NCBI RefSeq assembly: GCF_000020485.1
Contig: NC_011899.1
Location: 407,501 to 471,500, forward strand
DNA: 64,000 bases
Direction: 5' to 3'
DNA from: Halothermothrix orenii H 168
Lineage (GTDB): Bacteria > Bacillota > Halanaerobiia > Halanaerobiales > Halothermotrichaceae
Shown: positions 37,704 to 46,972 of the stretch, piece after piece
How positions within the stretch are numbered: position 1 is the first letter of the stretch
Layout of the letters: each line of letters opens with the position of its first letter
Notes under the pieces: generated by a model
Databases searched by the model: none
Told to the model about the DNA's origin: nothing
The model's input: only the letters and a program-made list of their open reading frames with translations
Translations under genes and position numbers: made by a program

Positions 37704-38567
37704 ATGGGTTATTACAGAAAAGTGTTTCTGTTTTGTTTAGTTTTATTGCTGGTTGTAGTATTGTCTGGATGTAGTGACTTGTTTGGTACTGTACCTGAGG
37801 ATATGAACAAAGATATAAACGAAGATACGAACGGCTGGACACTTGTCTGGTCAGAAGAATTTGACCAGGACGAAATTGACCTCAGTACCTGGAATTTTGA
37901 AATAGGTAATGGACATGCAGAGGGTATACCCGGGTGGGGTAATAATGAGCTGGAATACTATACTGCTGGTGACAATGCTGAAATAATTGATGGCAAGCTA
38001 GTTATTACAGCCAGGAAAGAGAATCGAAGGGATGAGTATGGTACCTATAATTACACCTCATCCAGGATGACTACTGAAGGTAAATATGAAGTTGAATATG
38101 GAAAAATTGAGGTCCGGGCTAAACTCCCTGAAGGGCAGGGTATCTGGCCTGCTATCTGGATGCTTGGTAATGATATTGGTGAGGTTGGATGGCCTGCCTG
38201 TGGGGAAATTGATATTATGGAACTTTTAGGCCATCAACCATCTATTGTTTATGGTACAGTACATATGCCCGGTACTTCTAAAGGTAGTAGTTATAGCCTT
38301 TCTTCAGGCAAGTTTTCTGATGCCTTCCATGTCTTTGCCATCGAATGGGACAAAGATAAAATAGAATGGTATGTAGATGGACAATTATACCATGTATTTA
38401 ATAAGAATGAGATTCCGGACAGTTCATGGGTATTTGACCATCCATTTTTCCTGATCCTCAATATTGCAGTTGGTGGAAACTGGCCTGGGTATCCTGATGA
38501 AACTACTATTTTCCCCCAGACTATGGAAGTGGATTATATAAGGGTTTATGAAAATATTAAACCTTAA
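37704..38567 (+). CDS. Lipoprotein endo-beta-1,3-glucanase (laminarinase), GH16
   Basis: 287 residues, with ribosome binding site gaggaag ahead of the ATG. An N-terminal lipoprotein signal with lipobox LSGC is at ~20-23, so it is membrane-anchored outside the cytoplasm. The GH16 domain fills ~40-285. 'GEIDIMEL' holds the nucleophile E168 and acid/base E173 with the bulge Met typical of laminarinases. 'GIPGWGNNELEYY' and 'GKIEVRAKLPEGQGIWPAIWML' elements are canonical. It hydrolyses internal beta-1,3 links. It is highly similar to the GH16 part of the fusion gene at 42854, so one arose by duplication. Confidence 0.95.
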   Translation: MGYYRKVFLFCLVLLLVVVLSGCSDLFGTVPEDMNKDINEDTNGWTLVWSEEFDQDEIDLSTWNFEIGNGHAEGIPGWGNNELEYYTAGDNAEIIDGKLVITARKENRRDEYGTYNYTSSRMTTEGKYEVEYGKIEVRAKLPEGQGIWPAIWMLGNDIGEVGWPACGEIDIMELLGHQPSIVYGTVHMPGTSKGSSYSLSSGKFSDAFHVFAIEWDKDKIEWYVDGQLYHVFNKNEIPDSSWVFDHPFFLILNIAVGGNWPGYPDETTIFPQTMEVDYIRVYENIKP

Positions 38568-38704
38568 GTTTTATTGGTAATTTGTTTCATTATAGATCTA
38601 GTTAGTTAAAATTTATTTTATATAAAAATTATTTTCATAAGATTATAAGGATTTTATATAAGATTATGATTAAAAAAATTCAGACTCAAGGGAGGAAAAT
38701 GTAA

Positions 38705-40579
38705 ATGAAAAAGTTTCCTGTACTACTTAGTTTGGTGCTGGTTCTGTTATTAGCATTACCTGCCTTTGCAGTAACTAATGTAGAGTTCAGTGGGAATGCT
38801 AACTTTAATTTCTGGGAGTTTTATGAAGTAGATGGCAAAGCCAATTATTCGATGAATGGTATCCCAGGAGCAGTATTTGGAATTGGTGATTATAAACAAT
38901 CCACCAGTGATAATAAGGATGATAACCGGGAAAGGTTAGAAATGGGTTTAAATCTGAATATGAATGTTAAGGTTGATAACATAGTCAATATTGATGCTAA
39001 TTTTGTTGGATTACATGAAGAGATGAATATGGACTATAACGGAACAGACGAGACATATAGTCAGGACCAGACTACTCCGAAGGATAATGCAGTTTTAAGA
39101 TTAGGGGATCTTACAATAACTGCTACACCAGAATTTGGAGAAATAATTATTACTAATAATTTTAATTACAATTTTAATAATAAGGTCCTTGCTGCCCAGT
39201 TTCGTGATAACTGGGGTGATATGTCTCCTTATGGTGAAGGTATATTGATTAAGAAAGATATTGCTGGAATTTCTACTCAGAGCTTTCTGTATAAAACTGA
39301 AATTAATAGTAATGATCGCGAACAAGTTGATTTTTGGAACCCAAATTTAGAAGTCCAACAGATGGTATATGGTGTAGACCTGAAAAAAAATATTTCCCTG
39401 GGCAAGGTTGGAGCACTTCTGGTTAGAACACATGATGAACGTGCTGATGAAGCGGGAAGTTATTTTGGTAAAGACCTTGATAATACCCATATTGCTTTAA
39501 CCGGTGAACTCTATCCTAATAATATGGTCAAAATTAACGGAGAATTTATTACAGCTATTTATGGTGATGATGTAGATACTATTTATAATACAGTTCCCTA
39601 CGGTTGGATACCAGAACCTCAAGAGTTTGATTTATCAGCACCTGGGGCTAAAGAAGATACTAATGTAATTGAAGTGGGAGCTACTATAACTCCAATTGCT
39701 GGATTACAGCTGACAGGGACTTATAAAGATGTAGGTGAAGATTATATTGCAGTACAGGGTAACTCTCATGCACGACAGTCATGGTTTGGAGATGAGTCAT
39801 TTGGTCCTGACCAGAGGTTTGATTATGTAGATGGTTGTGGTTATGAAAAAGGGTTTAAGTTAGATGGTAGTTATATGTTACCAGTTAATTTAGCTCCACA
39901 GATTACCGGGATGTTTACCCAGTATGAAGAGACCCGTAGTGCATTAAACGATGCTGCTGATAATAGTGTAACCATTGCCAGAGTTGAGACAAATGTTTCT
40001 GGTGCTTTGTGGAAAGCAGATACCTCTTATAGATGGAGAAATAATAAGGCTGCTACTGAAAATAATGGTATTTTATTTAATGAGTTTAATGTAAATGGTA
40101 GTTATACAGTATTAGATGACGGTATAACAAAAGTTGGTTTAACTGGTGAAGTTAATTATTATACGGGTAGTGATGAAGAGGTTGAAGATAATAAAAACTT
40201 TGCTAACGAAATCCGGGTTAGAGCTGGTGTTAATGGTAGCTATAAGTTAAATAACAGGGTTGATTTGACTGCCAGCTATGACTTTGGTATAGCCAGAGAA
40301 GATAGTGATCTATTAACAGGTAGTGCTATGCAAAACCTATTTAAGGCTGGATTAAGTTATAAGGTTAGTCAAAACACTACTTTTACTATTGGTTATCAGT
40401 TTGATGCTTATCAACTGAATGATATTAATGACCCTGATGATGATTTTGTTACTGCAATGAGCAAAAGAGAGGCCCATCATATATGGTATGATGGTGCGGA
40501 AAGCTGGCAACCTAGAAATCCAGACTATGAAGGTTATACAACTCACTCAGTTAAAGCCTCTTACAATATAACATTCTAG
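38705..40579 (+). CDS. Outer-membrane beta-barrel protein, candidate oligosaccharide porin
   Basis: 624 residues, ATG behind ggaggaaa. A Sec signal peptide ('LVLLLALPAFA') has no lipobox. The mature chain is rich in Asn/Asp/Gly/Tyr with many short alternating strands such as 'VDLTASYDFGIA' and no membrane helix. It ends 'SVKASYNITF', where V, A, Y, I and F alternate and the last residue is Phe, as in outer-membrane proteins recognised by BamA. No SLH domain is present, unlike many porins of diderm Firmicutes. Placed between two laminarinases, it probably lets beta-glucan oligosaccharides through the outer membrane (inference). No family was identified by name. Confidence 0.7.
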   Translation: MKKFPVLLSLVLVLLLALPAFAVTNVEFSGNANFNFWEFYEVDGKANYSMNGIPGAVFGIGDYKQSTSDNKDDNRERLEMGLNLNMNVKVDNIVNIDANFVGLHEEMNMDYNGTDETYSQDQTTPKDNAVLRLGDLTITATPEFGEIIITNNFNYNFNNKVLAAQFRDNWGDMSPYGEGILIKKDIAGISTQSFLYKTEINSNDREQVDFWNPNLEVQQMVYGVDLKKNISLGKVGALLVRTHDERADEAGSYFGKDLDNTHIALTGELYPNNMVKINGEFITAIYGDDVDTIYNTVPYGWIPEPQEFDLSAPGAKEDTNVIEVGATITPIAGLQLTGTYKDVGEDYIAVQGNSHARQSWFGDESFGPDQRFDYVDGCGYEKGFKLDGSYMLPVNLAPQITGMFTQYEETRSALNDAADNSVTIARVETNVSGALWKADTSYRWRNNKAATENNGILFNEFNVNGSYTVLDDGITKVGLTGEVNYYTGSDEEVEDNKNFANEIRVRAGVNGSYKLNNRVDLTASYDFGIAREDSDLLTGSAMQNLFKAGLSYKVSQNTTFTIGYQFDAYQLNDINDPDDDFVTAMSKREAHHIWYDGAESWQPRNPDYEGYTTHSVKASYNITF

Positions 40580-40588
40580 AAGTTATAT

Positions 40589-40637
40589 TGCCACGGTGTT
40601 CAGGTAAAGATACCTGAACACCCGATGGCAGTTTTCT
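40589..40637 (+). terminator. Strong hairpin after the porin gene
   Basis: A perfect 12-bp stem GGTGTTCAGGTA / TACCTGAACACC with loop aaga sits inside an outer tgcca / tggca stem and is followed by gtttt. It may be an attenuator, since the next gene follows in the same direction. Confidence 0.75.
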
Positions 40638-40725
40638 GGATTATGTCCTATTATTAGGATTTAACTTAATTCTATATTTTAATAGATTTATACGGTAACA
40701 CCATTATATGACAGGGGGTAAAAAA

Positions 40726-42555
40726 ATGAAGAAGTTGTCAATTCTGGCGATTTTGTTGGTAGGGTTACTGGTCCTGGCTGGTTGTAGTAAAGATGCAAAT
40801 GATGTCAATAGTGCTGTTAAACATACTTTAACAGTAACTGTTACAGATGAAGCCACTCAAGCTGCAATTGAAGGAGCAACAGTAACAGTTGATGAGGCAA
40901 GTAAAACTACAGATGCAAATGGTGTAGCTCAGTTTGAATTAACAGATGGAACCTATGATATAACTGTAACAGCTGAGGGATATGAAAGTAAATCAGGTTC
41001 AGTTACAATTGATGGGAAAGACTCCACTCTTGATGTAACATTAACTGCTGGTACTGGTGGATCAACAGATTTTGTCCTGATTACTTCTAATAGTGGTGAG
41101 GAAACTGATATATATGTTGACTGGGATTATGATAATAATATAGGGAATATTGCTGCAGATGCCTGGGGGTCAGGAACAACTATAACTCAAGATTCTAGTT
41201 ATAATAATACACCTTGCTGGGAATTAACTACAGGAGATGGCTGGGGTACTGTATTAGCTTTTATGGGAGATATCTATAATGTAGATCAAATTGCAGAGTT
41301 CCCGGTAGATTTAACAGCTGACAGTGTTATCAGCTTTTCTGTAGCGACTACAGGCGATTATGATGAATTGAGAGTAAAAGTAGTGGGTGAAGAAAACGAA
41401 AAAGAAATAGCCATAGATAGTTTTGACAATACAAGTACTGACTGGCAGACTGTACAGGTTACTACTGATCAGTTTTCAGAAGTAGTCCCGGCAAATGTGA
41501 CTCAAATAGCAATAATTGCTTTTGGTGGAACAGCTGGAACTTCCAAAGTTTATGTAACAGATTATACAATCAGTAATGCAGAGGTTGTAATTCCAAAGCC
41601 ACAACCTGAAACTTATACATTAACAGTAACTGTAACAGATGATAGTCAAGTTGCAATTGAAGGTGCCACAGTAACAGTTAACGGGACAAGTAAAACAACA
41701 GATGCAAGTGGTGTGGCTACATTTGATTTGCCAGATGGAACTTATACAGTAAATGTAAGTGCTGATGGCTATGCTAATGGTTCAGGTTCAGTAACTATTG
41801 ATGGAGCAGATAAGTCTGTAGATGTATCATTAACAAGTCTTGAAGTCACTTCTACTTTGACAGTAAATGTTAAAAATGCTGTCAGTGGAGCAGTAATTGA
41901 AGGAGCAGCAGTAACAGTTGATGGAACTGAAATTGTAACAGATGCAAATGGAGTAGCTCAGTTTGATTTAGTAGATGGGGATTACACAATTAATGTAAGT
42001 GCGAATGGTTATAATACTGTTTCTCAAGATGTAACAATAGCTGGAGCTGATAAAACTGTAGATATATCTTTAACTACAGATGCTCCGTCTTTATTTAATA
42101 GCAGCTTTACAGTATTTAATGAAGCTCCAATAACAGCTCTGCAAGCTAGTTATGAAGTATCAACTACAGAAATAACAGAAGGTGATAGTTCAATCAAGGT
42201 AACATATCCAGGAGATAACTGGGGAGGAATTTATGTAGAAATTTCTACTCCAGTAGATTTAAGTTCATATGATGGAGGTAATTTAGTATTTGATATTAAA
42301 TTGCCCACTACTATAAAAGATATTGGTGTAAAGTTAGAAGGGCCAAAAGGAACAGGAGTGCAGGTGCAACTCGCTAACTATACCGGAACTGATGCTGGAA
42401 ATGGATGGATGACCTATACAATTCCTTTATCAGATTTAGGTATAGACTTAACTCAAGTAGCAGTAGGCTTTGGGTTATGGAATCCAACAGATGGAACAGC
42501 ACTTGATGCCTGGGCAGGTGGAGATGTTTATATTGATAATGTAAGGTTTGAATAA
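40726..42555 (+). CDS. Lipoprotein with three carboxypeptidase-regulatory-like repeats and two carbohydrate-binding-like domains
   Basis: 609 residues from ATG 40726 (aggggg 8 bp ahead; ATG 40708 rejected). Lipobox LAGC places the lipid on Cys20. Three ~75-residue beta repeats each carry 'IEGA.VTV', a 'DG.Y.I.V.A.GY' strand and a 'VTI.G.D' strand; they lie near 33-107, 300-377 and 380-452. Between repeats 1 and 2 sits a ~165-residue jelly-roll-like domain with Trp. A second one at the C-terminus (~455-609) resembles the last domain of the GH16-GH17 protein. No catalytic residues are seen. It may be a surface glycan-binding protein, a functional counterpart of SusD/SusE (inference). Confidence 0.7.
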   Translation: MKKLSILAILLVGLLVLAGCSKDANDVNSAVKHTLTVTVTDEATQAAIEGATVTVDEASKTTDANGVAQFELTDGTYDITVTAEGYESKSGSVTIDGKDSTLDVTLTAGTGGSTDFVLITSNSGEETDIYVDWDYDNNIGNIAADAWGSGTTITQDSSYNNTPCWELTTGDGWGTVLAFMGDIYNVDQIAEFPVDLTADSVISFSVATTGDYDELRVKVVGEENEKEIAIDSFDNTSTDWQTVQVTTDQFSEVVPANVTQIAIIAFGGTAGTSKVYVTDYTISNAEVVIPKPQPETYTLTVTVTDDSQVAIEGATVTVNGTSKTTDASGVATFDLPDGTYTVNVSADGYANGSGSVTIDGADKSVDVSLTSLEVTSTLTVNVKNAVSGAVIEGAAVTVDGTEIVTDANGVAQFDLVDGDYTINVSANGYNTVSQDVTIAGADKTVDISLTTDAPSLFNSSFTVFNEAPITALQASYEVSTTEITEGDSSIKVTYPGDNWGGIYVEISTPVDLSSYDGGNLVFDIKLPTTIKDIGVKLEGPKGTGVQVQLANYTGTDAGNGWMTYTIPLSDLGIDLTQVAVGFGLWNPTDGTALDAWAGGDVYIDNVRFE

Positions 42556-42577
42556 GTATTAAAGTAAATTTTAGTTC

Positions 42578-42617
42578 CACCAACATCACCGGGCTTAAAC
42601 ACCCGGTGATGTTGGTG
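42578..42617 (+). terminator. 16-bp perfect hairpin
   Basis: CACCAACATCACCGGG pairs fully with CCCGGTGATGTTGGTG around an 8-nt loop. There is no long T run, so it may act as a terminator or as an mRNA-stabilising end. The remaining 42618-42853 has no gene. Confidence 0.75.
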
Positions 42618-42853
42618 AATATTTAAATATTTAAAGGAATTTATAAAGAAACACGAACCACAAGACACTTATTTTTATTTGGTAAAGGAAATTAATTATA
42701 AATTATAGAGGACTCATATTATTGTTGATTAGATTAATGGACAGTGCCCTGTTGAAGGGGTAAATTTAAATAAAAGTCTGGCAATACATTTACATATTGA
42801 ATTTACATTCTTTATATAGATTTTTATCTATTAGAAATAAAGGAGGAATAGTA

Positions 42854-45800
42854 TTGAAAATAAGACAGAATAAGGTTTGGCTTGTAGCAACATTAGGATT
42901 AATTATGTTATTAGTTCTGGCAGGGTGTAAAAGTGGGGTATCTGAAGGAACATCCAGTTTACTGGTTAATGTCCAGGATGGTAATTCCCAGACAGAGATT
43001 AAAGTGTTAGATGACAGTGGAGAAGTTGCCAGTAAAACAGGTAAAACAGCTAAGTTTGAATTGTCAAATGGTGTTTATAAGGTTGAAGTCGGTAATAAAA
43101 TATTTGATGTTTACTTAACAGGTGACACCACTTTAGATGTTATTTTAGGAGAAGATGAAAATTTAATTGGTAGTGGATTTTTTAATGAACCCTTATCTAA
43201 CAAGAAAATAGCTGGAGACGGATATGTAGATACAGAAGGCAACTGGGTAGCATACTTGAATACTGGAGGTGGAGGTAGAGCTACTGTTAAGAATGGCAGG
43301 GTGATATACCAGGTTACTAATGCAGGCTCTCAACCATATTCAGTACAATTGATTCAGGCACCAGTTAAGATTGAAAAAGGAGCTAAATATAAAGTTAGCT
43401 TTGATGCTAAGGCTGCGGATGGCAAAACTATTGCCATTAAGGTTGGTGCTATAGCTGACCGGGCCTGGGAGGCGTATGCACAACAAAATATTAAGTTAAC
43501 AGGAAACTGGGAGAGCTATGAATTTGAGTTTACAATGATGGCAGAAACAAATGAAATGGCCCGCTTTGAGTTCTGGTTTATAGATACAGGTATCTATGAA
43601 CTTGATAATATTAAATTAGTAAAAGTCGAAGAGAACGCAATATCGACAGAAGGAACAAAGACCGAAGCTGATGAGGATTTAGTAGAAGATTGGGAATTAG
43701 TCTGGAGTGACGAATTTGATGAGATAAGAGAAGATGTCTGGACTTTTGAAGTAGGGAATGGCCATAAGCAGGGTATTCCTGGCTGGGGAAATAATGAGCT
43801 ACAGTATTATACTGATGGTGATAATGCCCATATTAAAGATGGAAAATTGGTGATAACCGCTAAAGAAGAAGAAATAAGTGATTCTCATGGTAGCTACAAC
43901 TATACTTCAACTAGAATGATAACCAAAGGTAAATTTAGTATGAAATACGGTAGGGTTGAAGTAAGGGCTAAGATGCCAGAAGGGAAAGGTATTTGGCCAG
44001 CTATCTGGATGTTAGGGACTGATATTGATGAAAATCCCTGGCCAGCCTGTGGAGAGATAGATATTGCAGAGGTTATTGGTAATACTCCGAATATAGTTCA
44101 TGGTACAATCCATGGGCCAATAAGTACTTATACTGGAATTAGTGCAGGTTATATACTGCCAGATGGCAAGAAGTTCTCTGATGATTTTCATATATTTGCT
44201 CTGGAATGGGATGAAGATGAGCTAGAATTTTATGTTGATGATGTACTATATCATGTCGTCAATAAAGATGAAGTAGGCGGACAGGAGTGGGTTTATGATA
44301 AACCATTGTTTTTTATCCTGAATGTAGCTGTTGGAGGTAACTTGCCAGGTTACCCAGATGGAACTACAGAATTCCCACAGACAATGGAAGTCGATTATAT
44401 TAGAGTTTATGAAGATAAAGACCCTGCTTCTATAGATGGAGAAGAGAGATGGGATTCTGAATATGAACTCAAGTGGAGAGAAATGAAGGAGAAAGAAGAA
44501 TCTTCTAAAGAAAAGAAAAATGCTGATCTTACTATAAATCGTGTTGTTAATGGTGCTTTTGATAGTGAAATTGTTAATGATGTAGAGGCTCACCGTGATA
44601 ACTGGTATGTTCTGATTGAAGAAGGTGGAGAAGTAAATTCTTTTGGTGTAGAGAATGGAGAGTTTATTATGGATATAGCTAATCCCGGTAGTAAAGCGTC
44701 AAATGTACAATTTGCCCAGTGTTTAAAATTGGAACCTGGCTCTATTTATAAGGTGAGTTTTGATGCCAGGGCAGAAGATGCCAGGGATATAAATGTAAAA
44801 ATGTTGCATCCCACTAAACATACGGTTTATGGAGAAGAAACTATAGGACTCAATCCTACTATGGAAAGCTATAGTTTGGAAGTTGAGTTTCCAGGGAATG
44901 TCAGTGAAGTTGTTAACCTATCGTTCGAGTTGGGCGCTCTCAGTGATCAGAGTAAGGCTACCCGTGTGTACTTAGATAATGTAAAAATTGAAAAAATAAG
45001 GGGAGTCAATTACACAGAATATGGTAATTGCCTGCTGGATAACGGGGAACTATTATTTGGAAATCCAGATTACCATGCTATTTCATATAGTGGTTACCGA
45101 AAGAATGTTAGAAGAGAGAGTACAGTTCCCACTGTTGAGCAGATAAAAGACGATATGAAAATTCTGGAGGCAATGGGTGTCAAATTATTAAGGACCTATA
45201 ATACTAATGAGTTCTCCCAGAGTGAAAAAATCCTGAAGGCTATCAGTGAACTAAAGGAAGAAGACCCTGATTTTGAAATGTATGTTATGTTAGGTGCCTG
45301 GATATCATGTGAAGGTGCTTATACAGACAGTGTTAATCATAATGTAGAAGATGAAGATAAAAATAAAGGCGAAATAGATAAAGCTATTGAACTTGCAGCT
45401 AAATATCCCCAGATTGTCAAGGCAATTGCGGTAGGAAATGAAGCTATGGTAAGGTGGCAAGCCCATTATGTTCCAGCAGAAGTTATCTTGAAATGGGTAA
45501 ATTACTTAAGAGAAGCTAGAGAAAATGGAGATATTCCCGGGGAGACCTTAATAACAAGTTCCGATAACTTTGCAGCCTGGGGAGGAGAGGGTAGTTATCG
45601 CAGTAAAACTTTAAAAGATTTAGTTAAAGCTGTTGACTTTGTTTCCCTTCATACCTATCCTTTCCATGATACACATTATGTTTCAAAGTTCTGGAAGACT
45701 CCAGAAGAAAATAAAGACCTTTCAGATAAAGAGAAGATTGATAATGCAATGAAAAGAGCTTTTGAACGGGCTAAAAATCAATACCAATTGGTAAAAGAGT

Positions 45801-46726
45801 ATGTTCGCAGTATTGATCCTGAGAAACCAATACACATTGGTGAGACTGGCTGGGCAAGTGTGTCCACTGACTTGTATGGTTCAGGTGGTTCCAGGGCAGC
45901 TGATGAATATAAACAGAAACAATATTATGATCAGATAAGAGAATGGAGCGATGCCTGTAATATTAGTGTCTTCTTTTTTGAGGGATTTGATGAGCCATGG
46001 AAGGGTTCAAACAACCCGGGACACTCTGAGAAACACTTTGGATTATTTACTGTTGATGGTAAAGCAAAATATGTGTTGTGGGACCTGGTAGATAAAGGTA
46101 TCTTTGATGGTCTGACCAGGGATGGTAATCCTGTAAAGAAAACCTATAATGGTGATGAAAGTGCCTTAATGGAAGATGTGCTAACACCGCCACTGGCTCA
46201 GAACCATACTGCAGGAGCTGCAGTAACAGAAGACACTTATGTTGTATTAGATACAAAGAAAAATACTGAAACAAATAGCTATCTTGCTATTCCGGCAATT
46301 GTAAATCCATGGGAAGGAACCTGTGGAATGGGTTTAACTGATGATGGAATAGTTGAGATAACTACAGGAACTGGAAACTGGTGGGGATGTGGCCTGGAGA
46401 TAAGAGAAGGCGTAAATCTAAGTAATTTTGCCAATGGTCATCTCCATTTTGATATCAAAGGTGACACCAGTTCATCCTTTAACATTGGTTTCCAGACAGG
46501 AGTATATGGGAGTAGTGAACGTCCCCAGACTAATAACTACGTAACCTTTGGTCCTGGTAGATCATATCAGTTAACAAGAAACTGGAAATCCTATTCAATA
46601 CCTGTTAGTGAGTTAATGAAAGGTGCAGATTTAACTGATGTAACCTCGTTACTATATCTAATGGGAGATGCTAACTTTGATGGCCGTAAAATCTATGTCA
46701 AAAATGTTTATTATACTCAAGATTAG
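42854..46726 (+). CDS. GH16-GH17 fusion lipoprotein beta-1,3-glucanase with carbohydrate-binding modules
   Basis: 1290 residues from TTG 42854, 6 bp after aaaggagga. Lipobox LAGC gives Cys25. The order is: small beta domain (~35-80), CBM4_9-type module (~90-255), GH16 (~279-520; GEIDIAE with nucleophile E401 and acid/base E406), second CBM4_9-type module (~562-716), and GH17 barrel (~719-1086; acid/base E863 in 'VGNEAM', nucleophile E997 in 'IGETGW'). A C-terminal jelly roll spans ~1150-1290. Both catalytic sets are complete, so one anchored chain holds two glucanase types. GH17 enzymes may also transglycosylate. It ends the GH16-porin-lipoprotein series. Confidence 0.92.
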   Translation: MKIRQNKVWLVATLGLIMLLVLAGCKSGVSEGTSSLLVNVQDGNSQTEIKVLDDSGEVASKTGKTAKFELSNGVYKVEVGNKIFDVYLTGDTTLDVILGEDENLIGSGFFNEPLSNKKIAGDGYVDTEGNWVAYLNTGGGGRATVKNGRVIYQVTNAGSQPYSVQLIQAPVKIEKGAKYKVSFDAKAADGKTIAIKVGAIADRAWEAYAQQNIKLTGNWESYEFEFTMMAETNEMARFEFWFIDTGIYELDNIKLVKVEENAISTEGTKTEADEDLVEDWELVWSDEFDEIREDVWTFEVGNGHKQGIPGWGNNELQYYTDGDNAHIKDGKLVITAKEEEISDSHGSYNYTSTRMITKGKFSMKYGRVEVRAKMPEGKGIWPAIWMLGTDIDENPWPACGEIDIAEVIGNTPNIVHGTIHGPISTYTGISAGYILPDGKKFSDDFHIFALEWDEDELEFYVDDVLYHVVNKDEVGGQEWVYDKPLFFILNVAVGGNLPGYPDGTTEFPQTMEVDYIRVYEDKDPASIDGEERWDSEYELKWREMKEKEESSKEKKNADLTINRVVNGAFDSEIVNDVEAHRDNWYVLIEEGGEVNSFGVENGEFIMDIANPGSKASNVQFAQCLKLEPGSIYKVSFDARAEDARDINVKMLHPTKHTVYGEETIGLNPTMESYSLEVEFPGNVSEVVNLSFELGALSDQSKATRVYLDNVKIEKIRGVNYTEYGNCLLDNGELLFGNPDYHAISYSGYRKNVRRESTVPTVEQIKDDMKILEAMGVKLLRTYNTNEFSQSEKILKAISELKEEDPDFEMYVMLGAWISCEGAYTDSVNHNVEDEDKNKGEIDKAIELAAKYPQIVKAIAVGNEAMVRWQAHYVPAEVILKWVNYLREARENGDIPGETLITSSDNFAAWGGEGSYRSKTLKDLVKAVDFVSLHTYPFHDTHYVSKFWKTPEENKDLSDKEKIDNAMKRAFERAKNQYQLVKEYVRSIDPEKPIHIGETGWASVSTDLYGSGGSRAADEYKQKQYYDQIREWSDACNISVFFFEGFDEPWKGSNNPGHSEKHFGLFTVDGKAKYVLWDLVDKGIFDGLTRDGNPVKKTYNGDESALMEDVLTPPLAQNHTAGAAVTEDTYVVLDTKKNTETNSYLAIPAIVNPWEGTCGMGLTDDGIVEITTGTGNWWGCGLEIREGVNLSNFANGHLHFDIKGDTSSSFNIGFQTGVYGSSERPQTNNYVTFGPGRSYQLTRNWKSYSIPVSELMKGADLTDVTSLLYLMGDANFDGRKIYVKNVYYTQD

Positions 46727-46766
46727 TAGAGTAATTCTTTAAATTGTTCCCTCCCTATTTTTTAAA

Positions 46767-46803
46767 GTGAGGGGGATCATTAATCCCCATGATTCCCCTC
46801 CAC
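46767..46803 (+). terminator. Hairpin after GH16-GH17 gene
   Basis: gtgagggggatcat pairs with atgattcccctccac (one G-T and one bulge) around taatcccc. The T tract is missing, so termination is likely but not certain. Confidence 0.5.
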
Positions 46804-46930
46804 TATAAAATGTTGAAAAAGTAATCATTCTATTTTTATATGAATATATTTTTATAAAAAAAATTATTAAAAAAATTAAAATAAAGAAGGAATTTAAAAA
46901 ACTATCGCGTAATTATATAATAGAGGGTAC

Positions 46931-46944
46931 CGAAAACGGTTACA
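46931..46944 (+). promoter_or_regulatory. LacI-family operator 7 (upstream of lacI-2)
   Basis: CGAAAACGGTTACA, 28 bp before the second LacI gene; same motif with one weaker end. Confidence 0.72.
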
Positions 46945-46972
46945 ATTAAATAAAGTAAATGGGGGACTGAAT

